A stretch of DNA of 28,430 nt from CAYOWK01 sp964407665. GTDB lineage: Bacteria > Pseudomonadota > Alphaproteobacteria > Caulobacterales > Hyphomonadaceae. The stretch spans positions 1 to 28,430 of the forward strand of contig CAYOWK010000049.1 of assembly GCA_964407665.1 (NCBI GenBank). The letters run 5' to 3'. The translations under genes and the position numbers were made by a program. Below are positions 14,890 to 22,636 of this stretch, piece after piece (the stretch's first letter is position 1; each line of letters starts with the position of its first letter). Under the pieces are notes generated by a model. That model saw only the letters and a list, made by a program, of their open reading frames with translations, did not search any database and was not told where the DNA came from.

Positions 14890-15534
14890 TCAACCGGACC
14901 CGGTCGAAAGCGCCCGGCTGGGATTGAGCACCCCGCGGAAGATTGCACCGGCCTTCTCTACGAGCAGCACCTCGCTGCCAGCGGGAAAGCTGGCGCCGCC
15001 TTCGTCCGGCTCTACCAGTACATAATGGGCATGTCCGGCAGAGTCCTTCAGCTTCGCCTCTGCGGGGAGGCCTGCTCGCGCCTCTCCACGCGTTACGACC
15101 GCAATCCTGCCGATGAAGGTGTCGCGGGAGACCGCATCAGTCTCTTCCTTCGGCATCAGGCGGGCGAGCAATCGGCCAATCCAGCGTGTGGGCGGCAGGG
15201 CGGCGGCGAAGGCTGCTGGAGCCGCCAGCCAGGCTGGAGCGTAACCACCGGTCACAGCGGCGATCGCGGCCTGCCCGCCTAGTCCGATGAGCGAAAAGGA
15301 GAGCAGAAATGCTCCCAGCACCACCATCAAGGGTACGCGTCCGACACCCAGCCAGGACAGCAGCCCACCGCCCGCGTCCCCGCCAGCATCGCCTCCGGCA
15401 TCGCCCGTCGCGTCATCGCCAAGGCCGGTGATCGAAGCGCCGAAGATCATGCCGGCTCCCTCCACAGCGACCAGCAGCGCGAGGACGGCGAAAGCGATAC
15501 TGAACGGGGCGACGCCGGGGTCAAACAGGTTCAT
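14890..15534 (-). CDS. YqiJ-like membrane protein with OB-fold domain
   Basis: 214 residues. A hydrophobic helix near 10-32 is followed by a Gly/Asp/Ala repeat loop (GDAGGDAGGDAGGG, about 44-57). Two or three membrane helices come next (about 62-90 and 97-115). A C-terminal beta-rich domain of OB-fold/NfeD-like type covers about 137-205 (DTFIGRIAVVTRGEARAG, LVEPDEGGASFPAGSEVLLVEK). NfeD- and YqiJ-type proteins pair with SPFH proteins and are thought to regulate them at the membrane. The ATG at 15534 overlaps the preceding stop as ATGA and has GGGAGGAG upstream, so it is translated in coupling with the PspA-like gene. The flotillin follows after 94 nt. Confidence 0.85.
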   Translation of the reverse strand: MNLFDPGVAPFSIAFAVLALLVAVEGAGMIFGASITGLGDDATGDAGGDAGGDAGGGLLSWLGVGRVPLMVVLGAFLLSFSLIGLGGQAAIAAVTGGYAPAWLAAPAAFAAALPPTRWIGRLLARLMPKEETDAVSRDTFIGRIAVVTRGEARAGLPAEAKLKDSAGHAHYVLVEPDEGGASFPAGSEVLLVEKAGAIFRGVLNPSRALSTGSG

Positions 15535-16028
15535 CGAGACTCCTCCCGCATCACTCGCGCGACCAGTTCGTCCAGCTCGGCCAGCGCTGCTGTGCGGCCC
15601 TGTGGCGTGGGTGCGCCTGTGAAGGCGCGGCGCGCGGCAGACAACTGCACCGCCAGCGCCTCCAGCTGGGAGATTTCCAGATCGAGAGCGGCAAGCTGGG
15701 CACTGGCGGATTCTGCAAGGAGCTCCGCGTGCAGTTGATGCTCCAGGGCGGCGCGGGCGAGATCCTCGCGGTCGGCGGCGATGGCGATGGCGGCTTTTGT
15801 CGCGACCGAGTCTGCAGTGTCGCCCTGCGCCCTCGCCTGTTTTGACAGCTGGTGGCGGCGGGCGAGCGCTGCGCCCAGCTGGTCGCGGACGTCGGACAGC
15901 GCCGTTTCGATGTTCCGCAACTGGGCGGACGTCGCTCCGGGGCCGCTGTCGACGTGTGGCGCGTCGGACAGATCGCGCAACGCCGCTGCGATCAGCGACT
16001 TCACCCGATCAACCAACCGCCCGGCCAT
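15531..16028 (-). CDS. Short PspA/IM30-like coiled-coil protein
   Basis: 165 residues, almost entirely helical, with heptad-like Ala/Leu/Glu/Gln patterning (ETALSDVRDQLGAALARRHQLSKQA, LAALDLEISQLEALAVQLSAARRAF). PspA/IM30 proteins coat stressed inner membranes and usually span about 220 residues. This one keeps an amphipathic-looking start (AGRLVDRVKSLIAAALRDL, as in PspA helix 0) and a hairpin-like coiled coil, but is shorter, so the assignment is by pattern and context rather than strong motifs. AGGAGAG precedes the ATG at 16028. It overlaps the YqiJ-like gene by 4 nt and heads the membrane-integrity operon with the flotillin. It could instead be an unrelated coiled-coil partner of the flotillin. 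Confidence 0.75.
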   Translation of the reverse strand: MAGRLVDRVKSLIAAALRDLSDAPHVDSGPGATSAQLRNIETALSDVRDQLGAALARRHQLSKQARAQGDTADSVATKAAIAIAADREDLARAALEHQLHAELLAESASAQLAALDLEISQLEALAVQLSAARRAFTGAPTPQGRTAALAELDELVARVMREESR

Positions 16029-16133
16029 GCCGGCTCTCTCCTGTTCAACCCGAACATATCTTCGGGTGCAGGAGCCGCCAGCACAAGGACAATCGGACGA
16101 GGCTGGACCGATTTCGGAGCGCGGCCCCTGGCC

Positions 16134-17150
16134 TCAATACATCGGGTACATGATCTCTTTCGAGACGGCGTTGATACGGTCCAGCACATCCTGTCCGAGC
16201 ACCAGGTCGGCTGCAGCGAAGATATCCGGCAGCTGGTCCGAGTGCGTTGCGCCGACGATGGTGGAGGCGACGAAGTCGTGCTGCTTCGACCAGGCGGTCG
16301 CGAGCGTGACAGGGGACATGCCTGCGTCCTTCGCGATGGCCATGAAGCGCTCGGTGGAGGCGAGCGTCTTCTCGTTGACGAAGCGGCGGGCCATCGGGGC
16401 CTGCCGGGCGGACATGTCCTTGTACTTCGTGAAGCGCGCGCCTTCGGGCCACTGGCCGCCCTGGTACTTGCCAGCCAGCACGCCGCCACCCAGCGGCGAG
16501 TACGGGATCAGGCTGACACCCTCCTTGCGGCAGACCTGCGCCAGTTCGTCTTCGAAGCGGCGGTTGTTGAGGCTGAAGTTGTTCTGGATGGTCTCGTAGC
16601 GGGCGAAGCCTTCGCGGGCCGAGACGTGCAGGCTCTTCATCAGGCCCCAGGCCGTCTCGTTCGAGCACCCGAGCACGCGCACCTTGCCCTGCTCCACGAG
16701 ATCGTCGAGGGCGCGCAGGGCGTCTTCGTAGCGCGCGTCGTGATCAGGCCAGTGTGTCTGGTAGAGGTCGATGTAGTCCGTCTGCAGCCGTTTGAGGCTG
16801 GCCTCGACGGCCGTCATGATGTTGTGGCGGTCGAGCGCAGTCATGCCATCCCGGCACGGCGACTTGAACCAGACGTGGCTCGGGCCGGAGACTTTCGTGG
16901 CGAGGATGATGCTAGTGCGGGACTTGGTCTTCATCCAGCGGCCGACGATTTCCTCGGTCAGGCCGACGTATTTCACGTCCGGCGGAACGGGGTAGCCTTC
17001 CGCCGTGTCGAAGAAGTTGATGCCGGCGTCCACTGACATGTCGAGAATGCGGTGGGCCATCGCCTCGTCGGCCTGGTTGCCGAACGTCATCGTGCCCATG
17101 CAGATGTCGGAGACGTGGATCGGGCTGCGGCCCAAGCGGCGGGTTTTCAT
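16134..17150 (-). CDS. Aldo/keto reductase (Tas/YghZ-like)
   Basis: 338 residues from the ATG at 17150, with GGAGA upstream. The NADPH-dependent aldo/keto reductase fold is clear, and the catalytic tetrad can be read: D48 (FFDTAEGY), Y53, K86 (LATKV) and H133 (QTHWP). The late IPYSPLGGGVLAGKY (about 221-235) and the cofactor-binding STIVGATHSDQL near 300 are present. The sequence resembles the Tas group; the substrate is not predictable. The gene lies 50 nt after the lipoprotein gene and 105 nt before the PspA-like gene on the same strand, and has no evident functional link with either. Confidence 0.92.
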   Translation of the reverse strand: MKTRRLGRSPIHVSDICMGTMTFGNQADEAMAHRILDMSVDAGINFFDTAEGYPVPPDVKYVGLTEEIVGRWMKTKSRTSIILATKVSGPSHVWFKSPCRDGMTALDRHNIMTAVEASLKRLQTDYIDLYQTHWPDHDARYEDALRALDDLVEQGKVRVLGCSNETAWGLMKSLHVSAREGFARYETIQNNFSLNNRRFEDELAQVCRKEGVSLIPYSPLGGGVLAGKYQGGQWPEGARFTKYKDMSARQAPMARRFVNEKTLASTERFMAIAKDAGMSPVTLATAWSKQHDFVASTIVGATHSDQLPDIFAAADLVLGQDVLDRINAVSKEIMYPMY

Positions 17151-17200
17151 GGCGTCTCTCCGGCTGTTATGCGGGGACGTGTAGCAATGTGAGCGGATGC

Positions 17201-17815
17201 TCACAAGGACTCAATCGGGGGTTCCTCCTCGGGGAGGGGCGGAATTTCGTCGAATGGTATCCAGTACCTGCGCCCGCATTCAGGAAATCTGCCGGACTCT
17301 CCGTCCAGCCACCCATCCTCCCGTCTGCCATCCCACTTGCCGACCCACTCGGCTGTCCCGCCAATCTCATCGATCAGGTTCTGCAGTCGCGAGACCCCGG
17401 CTGGCATCGCCGCTCTCTCTCCGCTGAAATCCGACACGGACTTGTATCGCCCGCGCTGTTCGACCTCGATAATTGTCGCCGGCGCATGCAGCATGCGCCC
17501 GTCGTAGATGTCATTCAAATCCCAGAACTTGGCCGCTTCTGTCGCCGCAATGAGTTTTACGACCTGCTTGATTCCGACGCGCCGCCGGAACTCACTGCGC
17601 TGCTCGACAAACATGACTCCGCAGTACGTCACATCGCCGTCACCAGTGATCTCCACCCAGTAATTCGGGCAAAGTCCCTCGCAGATAGTGCGCTGCATCG
17701 TGATCCTGAACGTGCTGTTCCGCCCCTGGCCCATCTCGCCTGGGTCAGGAGCGGGGGCGCAAGCAGCGGCCATCAACGCTGCGGCGCCGGCTGCAGCCGC
17801 CTTCCGGGTCCGCAT
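17201..17815 (-). CDS. Putative lipoprotein with DUF6438-like domain
   Basis: 204 residues from the ATG at 17815. A short positive N-terminus and Ala-rich core lead to a lipobox MAAAC with C19 as the likely lipidated residue. The segment FRITMQRTICEGLCPNYWVE (36-55), then GDGDVTYCG, matches the DUF6438 pattern: a CxGxCP motif followed by a beta hairpin with Gly-Asp-Gly. The function of this domain is unknown. The C-terminal third is rich in Trp/Gly/Glu and ends in a Pro/Glu-rich tail. The start overlaps the moaB stop by one base (TGATG), so expression is probably coupled to moaB, an odd partner for an envelope lipoprotein. An upstream in-frame start would run through moaB and is rejected. Confidence 0.75.
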   Translation of the reverse strand: MRTRKAAAAGAAALMAAACAPAPDPGEMGQGRNSTFRITMQRTICEGLCPNYWVEITGDGDVTYCGVMFVEQRSEFRRRVGIKQVVKLIAATEAAKFWDLNDIYDGRMLHAPATIIEVEQRGRYKSVSDFSGERAAMPAGVSRLQNLIDEIGGTAEWVGKWDGRREDGWLDGESGRFPECGRRYWIPFDEIPPLPEEEPPIESL

Positions 17816-18384
17816 CAGCTCTCCATCAGCCGCGGCATCAGCTCGACCATGTTGCAGGGCATGTGGCGGCTGTCGAGTTGCCAGCGGATGATCTGGTCCC
17901 AGCCATCCTTCACGGCCCCGTTGGAGCCCGGGAGGCAGAAGATGAAGGTGCCGTTGGAGACGCCCGCGCAGGCGCGGGACTGGAGGGTGGAGGTGCCGAC
18001 GCTGTTGAAGCTGACGAGGTGCCAGATAACGTTGAAGCCGTCGATCTCCTTGTCGAAGAGCGGCCTCACGGCTTCGGGGGTGACGTCCCGGCCGGTGAGG
18101 CCTGTGCCGCCGGTGGTGACGACGGCGTCCACGCCGGGATCGGCGATCCATTTGCGCATGATGGCGCGGATCTCGTTGACCTCGTCGCGCACGATGGCCT
18201 TGTCAGCGAGTTCGTGACCCGCCTCCTTCACGCGGTTCGCAAGGATGTGGCCGGATGTGTCGGTCTCGTCGGTGCGGGTATCCGAGATCGTCATCACGGC
18301 GATACGGAGGGAGTGGAAGGGGCGGTCTTCGACCATCTTGCCGCCAGGTGCGGTGAGCGGCGGATACGGCGGGGCAGCGGTCAT
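17815..18384 (-). CDS. moaB: Molybdenum cofactor biosynthesis protein B (MoaB)
   Basis: 189 residues. MoaB/Mog-fold proteins adenylylate molybdopterin before molybdate insertion, or in some bacteria are a dispensable paralogue. IAVMTISDTR (28-37) opens the fold, VVTTGGTGLTGRDVTPEAV near 88-106 is the nucleotide-binding signature, and FCLPGSNGAVKDGWDQII (about 149-166) is the second family motif. It resembles MoaB more than MogA. The N-terminal 20 residues are Pro-rich and variable, so an internal start at the Met of KMVEDRPFH is possible. ATGA overlap with moaE upstream (18381-18384) and TGATG overlap with the lipoprotein gene downstream show tight coupling. Confidence 0.92.
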   Translation of the reverse strand: MTAAPPYPPLTAPGGKMVEDRPFHSLRIAVMTISDTRTDETDTSGHILANRVKEAGHELADKAIVRDEVNEIRAIMRKWIADPGVDAVVTTGGTGLTGRDVTPEAVRPLFDKEIDGFNVIWHLVSFNSVGTSTLQSRACAGVSNGTFIFCLPGSNGAVKDGWDQIIRWQLDSRHMPCNMVELMPRLMES

Positions 18385-18857
18385 GGCTTGCTTTCCTCAT
18401 CCCAGCGCGAGCGCGACGCGTGGTCGTCGGTGCGCGGTTCGATCCATTCGGCGCCGCCTGCGCGCTCTTCCTTCTTCCAGAAGGGCGCGTCGGTCTTGAG
18501 CCGGTCCATCAGGTAGTCGATGGCGTTCAGCGCCTCGCGGCGGTGCTTGGACAGGGCGCACACGAGCACGATGGTCTCACCGGGCTCCATCCGCCCATAG
18601 CGGTGGATCACCAGCGTATCGATGACATCGAAGCGCCTGCGGGCTTCGTCGTCGATGGCCTCGATCTGTTTCTCGGTGAAGCCCGGGTAGTGCTCGAGCG
18701 TCAGGGCGGCGACTTCGGCGGCCAGTCCCTTCGCAGCGTGTCCGCTGTTGCGGACGGTGCCCACAAAGGTCGCGAGCGCGCCGGCCTGCGACTGGCCGGC
18801 AGCGAAGTGCGCGCTTTCATCAAAGGGATCGAAGGGTTCGGACTGGATTCGGATCAT
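18381..18857 (-). CDS. moaE: Molybdopterin synthase catalytic subunit (MoaE)
   Basis: 158 residues from the ATG at 18857, which gives the usual MIRIQSEPFD opening; an upstream ATG at 18893 is less likely. MoaE uses the thiocarboxylate on MoaD to convert precursor Z to molybdopterin. ATFVGTVRN (29-37), LTLEHYPGFTEKQI (52-65), RYGRMEPGE (87-95), SKHRREAL (103-110) and the catalytic lysines K121 and K128 in LKTDAPFWKKE are all present. Length is normal with a short charged C-terminal tail. moaE overlaps moaB by 4 nt. The MoaD partner is about 6.4 kb away on the same strand. Confidence 0.93.
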   Translation of the reverse strand: MIRIQSEPFDPFDESAHFAAGQSQAGALATFVGTVRNSGHAAKGLAAEVAALTLEHYPGFTEKQIEAIDDEARRRFDVIDTLVIHRYGRMEPGETIVLVCALSKHRREALNAIDYLMDRLKTDAPFWKKEERAGGAEWIEPRTDDHASRSRWDEESKP

Positions 18858-18926
18858 ATGCAGAATTCTAGTGGGGCTGGTGGACGTTGCCAATTGAGGG
18901 AATGCGCTGAGAGGCGCGGCGGAAGG

Positions 18927-19589
18927 CTACCAGGGCAATTCTTCGCCAGTCTGGCCATGCAAGAAGCGGCCGGTTGTCTCTATCGACAGCGCATCGATGC
19001 GCTCGATCAGACCGCGCGCGGCGTCGGCTGGCGGAATGCCCTGCCCGCCGGTCATTTCGGTGGCGACCATCCCCGGATGCAGCAGCGCAACGGCGATGCC
19101 CTGTCCGGCCAGATCACGCGCAAGTGAAACACCGGCCGCGTTCACGGCAGCCTTGGACATCCGGTAGCCGTAGTACCCGCCCGAGCCGTTGTCGGCCATT
19201 GACCCCATGCGGCTTGTGACAATAGCTACCTTGCCGCCGCGTCCCATCAGCGGAAGCAGGGCCGATGTCATGCGCAGGGGGCCGAGCGCGTTGACCTCGA
19301 TCTGTTCGCGGATGCCATCCAATTCCAGATCGTTCAGGCTTTCGTGCCGCAGGATGCCGGCGTTGTTGACCAGAGTGTCGATAGTGAGGCCCTTCATCCT
19401 GCGGGCCAGCACCTGGGGGGCGCCGGTCTCGGTGACGTCGATCCCCTTTTCGATGCGGACACCCAGCGCCGTTAGCTCATCGGAGGGTTCTCGGCAGACG
19501 GCGATCACGGCATCGCCGCGCACGGAGAGCTGGCGGGCGAGTTCGAGGCCAATGCCGCGATTGGCGCCGGTGATGACGGCTGTGGGCAT
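18927..19589 (-). CDS. Short-chain dehydrogenase/reductase (SDR)
   Basis: 220 residues. The NAD(P)-binding TGANRGIG is at residues 7-14, NNAG at 75-78, the catalytic Ser in VTSRMGS (124-130), and YxxxK as Y142-K146 (YRMSK). It is a classical SDR of the small CsgA/carbonyl-reductase-like group, and the C-terminus ends GRFLHGQTGEELPW. The substrate is unknown. I chose the ATG at 19589 because the Rossmann fold begins immediately after it and AAAGG lies upstream; a 102-residue upstream extension is rejected. It starts the long minus-strand run and is 69 nt before moaE. Confidence 0.92.
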   Translation of the reverse strand: MPTAVITGANRGIGLELARQLSVRGDAVIAVCREPSDELTALGVRIEKGIDVTETGAPQVLARRMKGLTIDTLVNNAGILRHESLNDLELDGIREQIEVNALGPLRMTSALLPLMGRGGKVAIVTSRMGSMADNGSGGYYGYRMSKAAVNAAGVSLARDLAGQGIAVALLHPGMVATEMTGGQGIPPADAARGLIERIDALSIETTGRFLHGQTGEELPW

Positions 19590-19884
19590 GGCTGAACCTT
19601 TCCGGGATTGAAGCCGCTGAGGTGTGTCGCCTCTTGCGATTTGGCAAGGCTGGGGGATGAATTTCCGGCGGCGCTTTTCATGGAGCACCCGCCGCGCTAT
19701 ACGGCTGCGCCTTGCGAGGCCCAGACGGAGCAGCTCGATGGAATCCTGCGTCAGGTAAGAGGCGGCCGGTAAGCGCCTCATGGATCGTCCCCGCAGGCGT
19801 TGGCCGCGTGGACGCATCCCAAGCTGCTTTCCCGCATTCCACCTGTTCGACAGGAGCGCCGGATCGCCCGGCGACAATCCACCG
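19590..19884. other. Divergent intergenic region, no gene recognised
   Basis: About 295 nt separate the SDR gene (-) from the ABC transporter gene (+). In-frame extensions of both neighbours run into it, but neither shows a ribosome-binding site or conserved sequence there. I saw no clear promoter, tRNA or hairpin. Confidence 0.45.
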
Positions 19885-21684
19885 ATGACCGACATCGCCC
19901 TCGATGAAGACGAAGACGCGCTTCCCGGCGCCAGGCGTCCCGACGCCCTGAAGAACTCGCAGATCCTCGCCTACCTATTCCGGCAATGGAAACGGCGGCC
20001 TGTGATGGCGTGGTTCATGGGCGGCCTCGCCATTTTCGCCACGCTGCTCGATATCGCCATTCCTGTGTTTGCAGGCAGGCTGGTTGAGGCCGTCACATCC
20101 GGCGGCGCGCGCAGCCCGTGGCCGGACTTCTGGGCGATGATCGGCATTGCGACGCTGACCTATACGCTCCGCCAGATTGTCTCGCGGCTCGAGATCCGCT
20201 TCTCCGTGCGCAACATGGAGACGCTGACGAAGGAGAGCTTCACGAAGGTTCAGACCTTCTCCTCCGACTGGCACGCCAACACGTTTGCGGGCGCCACGGT
20301 GCGCAAGATCACGCGCGGCATGTGGGCCTACGACACCATCACGGCGACGCTGGTGTTCGGGACGATACCGACGCTGGTGATGCTGATCGGCATGCCGCTC
20401 TACATGATGACGGTGTGGCCGACGGTTGGCGCCTTTGCGTTTGCAGTGGTCGCGGCCTTCGTGGTCGGCGTTGCTGCGCTGCAGGTCTATTACATCAAGC
20501 CCGCCAATCTTGAATCCGCGCGGCGCGACAGCGCCATCGGCGCGGCGCTGGCGGACTCCATCGGCAATGGCCCGACCGTGAAGGCGTTTGGCGCCGAGGA
20601 TCGCGAGGACCAGCGCTTTGCCGGCGTCATGGGCGCGTGGCGCAAGGCGGGCCAGCGCTCGTGGGACCGGCATGCGGATGTGTCGCTGATCGTGTCGTTC
20701 CTGATGGTGCTGCTGCTGGGCGGCGTGATCGGATTGCTGCTGAAGGGCTGGGAGGCCGGAACGACGACGGCGGGCGATCTGGCATTTGCCTCTTCCGCGT
20801 TCTTCATGATGTCCGGCTACATGCGGCGCTTCGGCGACGAAGTTCGGCAGCTGCAGCGCGGGCTCGACGATATCGAGGACATTGCGCGCTACGACCTCAC
20901 GGCCGCGCAGGTGCCGGATGCCGATGCGCCCGTGCAGTTCGCGGCGAAGACCGGCGGCATCGAGTTCGACAACGTCACGTTCTCGTATGCCGGGCAGGAC
21001 GAGCCGCTCTACAACGATTTCTCGCTGCGGATTGCGCCGGGCGAACGCGTGGCGCTGGTCGGCGCGACGGGCGCCGGAAAGTCGACCTTCGTGAAGCTGA
21101 TCCAGCGGCTCTACGATGTGCAGGGCGGCGCGATCCGCATCGACGGTCAGGACATCCGCAAAGTGGCGCAGTCGGCATTGCGATCGGAGATCGCGCTGGT
21201 GCCGCAGGATCCGGCGCTGTTCCACCGCACGATTGCAGAGAACATCGCCTATGGCGCGCCGGGCACGACGCTGGAGGCGATCCGCGATGCTGCGCGGCGT
21301 GCGCGTGCGGACGACTTCATCCAGCGCCTGCCGAAGGGGTATGAGACGCTGGTGGGCGAGCGCGGCGTGAAGCTGTCGGGCGGCGAGCGCCAGCGCGTGG
21401 CGATTGCCCGCGCGCTGCTGGCGGATGCGCCGATCCTGGTGCTCGACGAGGCGACCTCCAGCCTCGACACGGCGACCGAGCGCGAGGTGCAGGCCGCGAT
21501 GGACGAGATCATGAAGGGGCGGACGACGATCCTGATCGCTCACCGCCTTTCGACCATCCGTTCGGCGGACCGCATTCTCGTGTTCGACCGGGGCCGCATC
21601 GTCGAGCAAGGCCGCCATGGTGAGCTCATCGGTATGGGTGGCGCGTATGCGCGGCTGCATGCGCTGGCCGAGGAAGCGGCTTGA
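19885..21684 (+). CDS. ABC transporter, fused permease and ATPase (exporter type)
   Basis: 599 residues from the ATG at 19885 (an in-frame start at 19780 is possible; neither has a strong ribosome-binding site). An acidic N-terminus (DEDEDALPGARRP) is followed by a six-helix exporter transmembrane domain (about 35-330), with helices such as VMAWFMGGLAIFATLLDIAIPVFAG. The nucleotide-binding domain has Walker A GATGAGKS beginning near residue 394, the signature LSGGE at 497-501, Walker B ILVLDE at 517-522, and the H-loop His at 553. This is a half-transporter that should homodimerise in the inner membrane, as MsbA does; the exported substrate is unknown. It is monocistronic; composite repeat copy B begins 55 nt after the stop and may carry the termination signal. 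Confidence 0.93.
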   Translation: MTDIALDEDEDALPGARRPDALKNSQILAYLFRQWKRRPVMAWFMGGLAIFATLLDIAIPVFAGRLVEAVTSGGARSPWPDFWAMIGIATLTYTLRQIVSRLEIRFSVRNMETLTKESFTKVQTFSSDWHANTFAGATVRKITRGMWAYDTITATLVFGTIPTLVMLIGMPLYMMTVWPTVGAFAFAVVAAFVVGVAALQVYYIKPANLESARRDSAIGAALADSIGNGPTVKAFGAEDREDQRFAGVMGAWRKAGQRSWDRHADVSLIVSFLMVLLLGGVIGLLLKGWEAGTTTAGDLAFASSAFFMMSGYMRRFGDEVRQLQRGLDDIEDIARYDLTAAQVPDADAPVQFAAKTGGIEFDNVTFSYAGQDEPLYNDFSLRIAPGERVALVGATGAGKSTFVKLIQRLYDVQGGAIRIDGQDIRKVAQSALRSEIALVPQDPALFHRTIAENIAYGAPGTTLEAIRDAARRARADDFIQRLPKGYETLVGERGVKLSGGERQRVAIARALLADAPILVLDEATSSLDTATEREVQAAMDEIMKGRTTILIAHRLSTIRSADRILVFDRGRIVEQGRHGELIGMGGAYARLHALAEEAA

Positions 21685-21739
21685 GGGGCGGCGCATGTCG
21701 CTTGTCTGAGCGCCTTCGCTGCGAGGACAGCTTCTCGGG

Positions 21740-22158
21740 AGCGCCTCATGGTGAGCAGGGCGCGTAGCGTCCGTGCGTCGAACCACGAGGCGCGGGGCGC
21801 GCGGACGGATCGTTCAGTCTATCGATCTTGACTGTTGTCACCGTGAACTGGCCGCCGGTGAGCCCCGCCCTCGCGGTTCGACGGACGCCACGCTTTGCGT
21901 GGCTGCTCACCATGAGGCCTTCTTTGGTGCGGGTGGGTTTCTTCCATTCTGGTCGCGCTCTCTCCTTCGGACCGGCTTTCGCCGTCCGTGATGCTGTCGT
22001 CTCCCTCCTGAAACACAGGAGGCCGGGGCGCGTGGAAACGCGCCATTGGTAGTCAATTGCCAGCTTGCGCTGGCCGGTGCGTGTTCCCACGCGCCCCGCA
22101 GGCCGGTTGCTGACCGGTGTGAGGATAGGATTTGACCGTGGTCCCGTCCTCCCGCCTT
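21740..22158 (-). repeat. Composite hairpin-rich repeat, copy B (inverted partner of 1-444)
   Basis: Read on the minus strand this matches copy A in the same order of blocks. The hairpins persist: GCGTG 22079-22083 with 22088-22092; GCCAGC 22059-22064 with GCTGGC 22069-22074; 22027-22033 with 22038-22044; CCTCCTG 22004-22010 with CAGGAGG 22016-22022; 21969-21987 around a GAAA loop (minus strand). The second domain is a near-perfect cruciform: 21744-21758 pairs with 21903-21917 (15 bp), CCACGC 21888-21893 with 21897-21902, and TCGAACCACGAGG 21778-21790 with 21869-21881 (one mismatch). At the second and fourth hairpins the stem sequences differ from copy A but remain paired. Homology may continue past 22158, where copy A is cut by the window edge. 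Confidence 0.85.
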
Positions 22159-22636
22159 GCCGAAGCGAAGGCCGGAGCGACACGCCCGGTGTTTAGACCC
22201 ACTCCCACATCCCGGACAGCGCGTGCAGAGGCTTCCGATCCCTCTGGACGCTCCGGTTCCATACCCGGAGCCAGATTTTCAGGGGCGCCCCCCCGACCGC
22301 CTGCTTCGCCCCGAAGCCCGGCGGCCCGTCCTTCGAGACGCCATCCCGGACTGTGTCCGTGATGGCTCCTCAGGATGAGCCGCCTGGAGCTGGCGGAAGT
22401 TGCAGACGGACAGGGCGTCTCCCGCCACGCCGACCGGCGCCTGTCGTTCGTGTGGCTTCGGAGCGCTACCGAACCCTCCCATGACAGGCGCGAGGGAGAG
22501 ATTGCGAGAGGCGGATACCCGGTCGGATTCAATGCGGTCCGACCCTCACAATTTCGCCGGTTGCAGGCGCTGGCGAAACGGGCGACACGGCGTGTCGACA
22601 CAGGCGGAATCACCACAATCACAAGCCTGTGCGGGT
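22159..22636. other. Intergenic region after copy B, repeats but no supported gene
   Basis: About 480 nt lie between copy B and the acyltransferase gene. In-frame extension of the acyltransferase reaches 22400 but has no recognisable domain and is rich in Arg/Ser/Pro, as expected of non-coding GC-rich DNA. The stretch contains a C-run near 22288-22295 and a REP-like hairpin at 22328-22377, listed separately. The part next to copy B may be a further portion of the composite element. Confidence 0.5.
22328..22377. repeat. REP-like palindromic element
   Basis: The hairpin GCCATC (22340-22345) with GATGGC (22361-22366), and CGGAC (22347-22351) with GTCCG (22355-22359), has one mismatch and a 3-nt loop. 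It is flanked by TCCTTCGAGACG on the left and CTCCTCAGGATGAG on the right. This flank pair around a variable hairpin is, from general knowledge, a common dispersed palindromic repeat in alphaproteobacterial genomes. Confidence 0.6.

Noticed and set aside
19975..21786. Open frame of 603 codons on the minus strand
   Set aside because: It is antisense to the ABC exporter, is Arg/His-rich, has no motifs, and runs on into the composite repeat.
21769..21890. tRNA-like GGTTCGA motifs
   Set aside because: They belong to the arms of the composite repeat; no cloverleaf or anticodon stem can be drawn.
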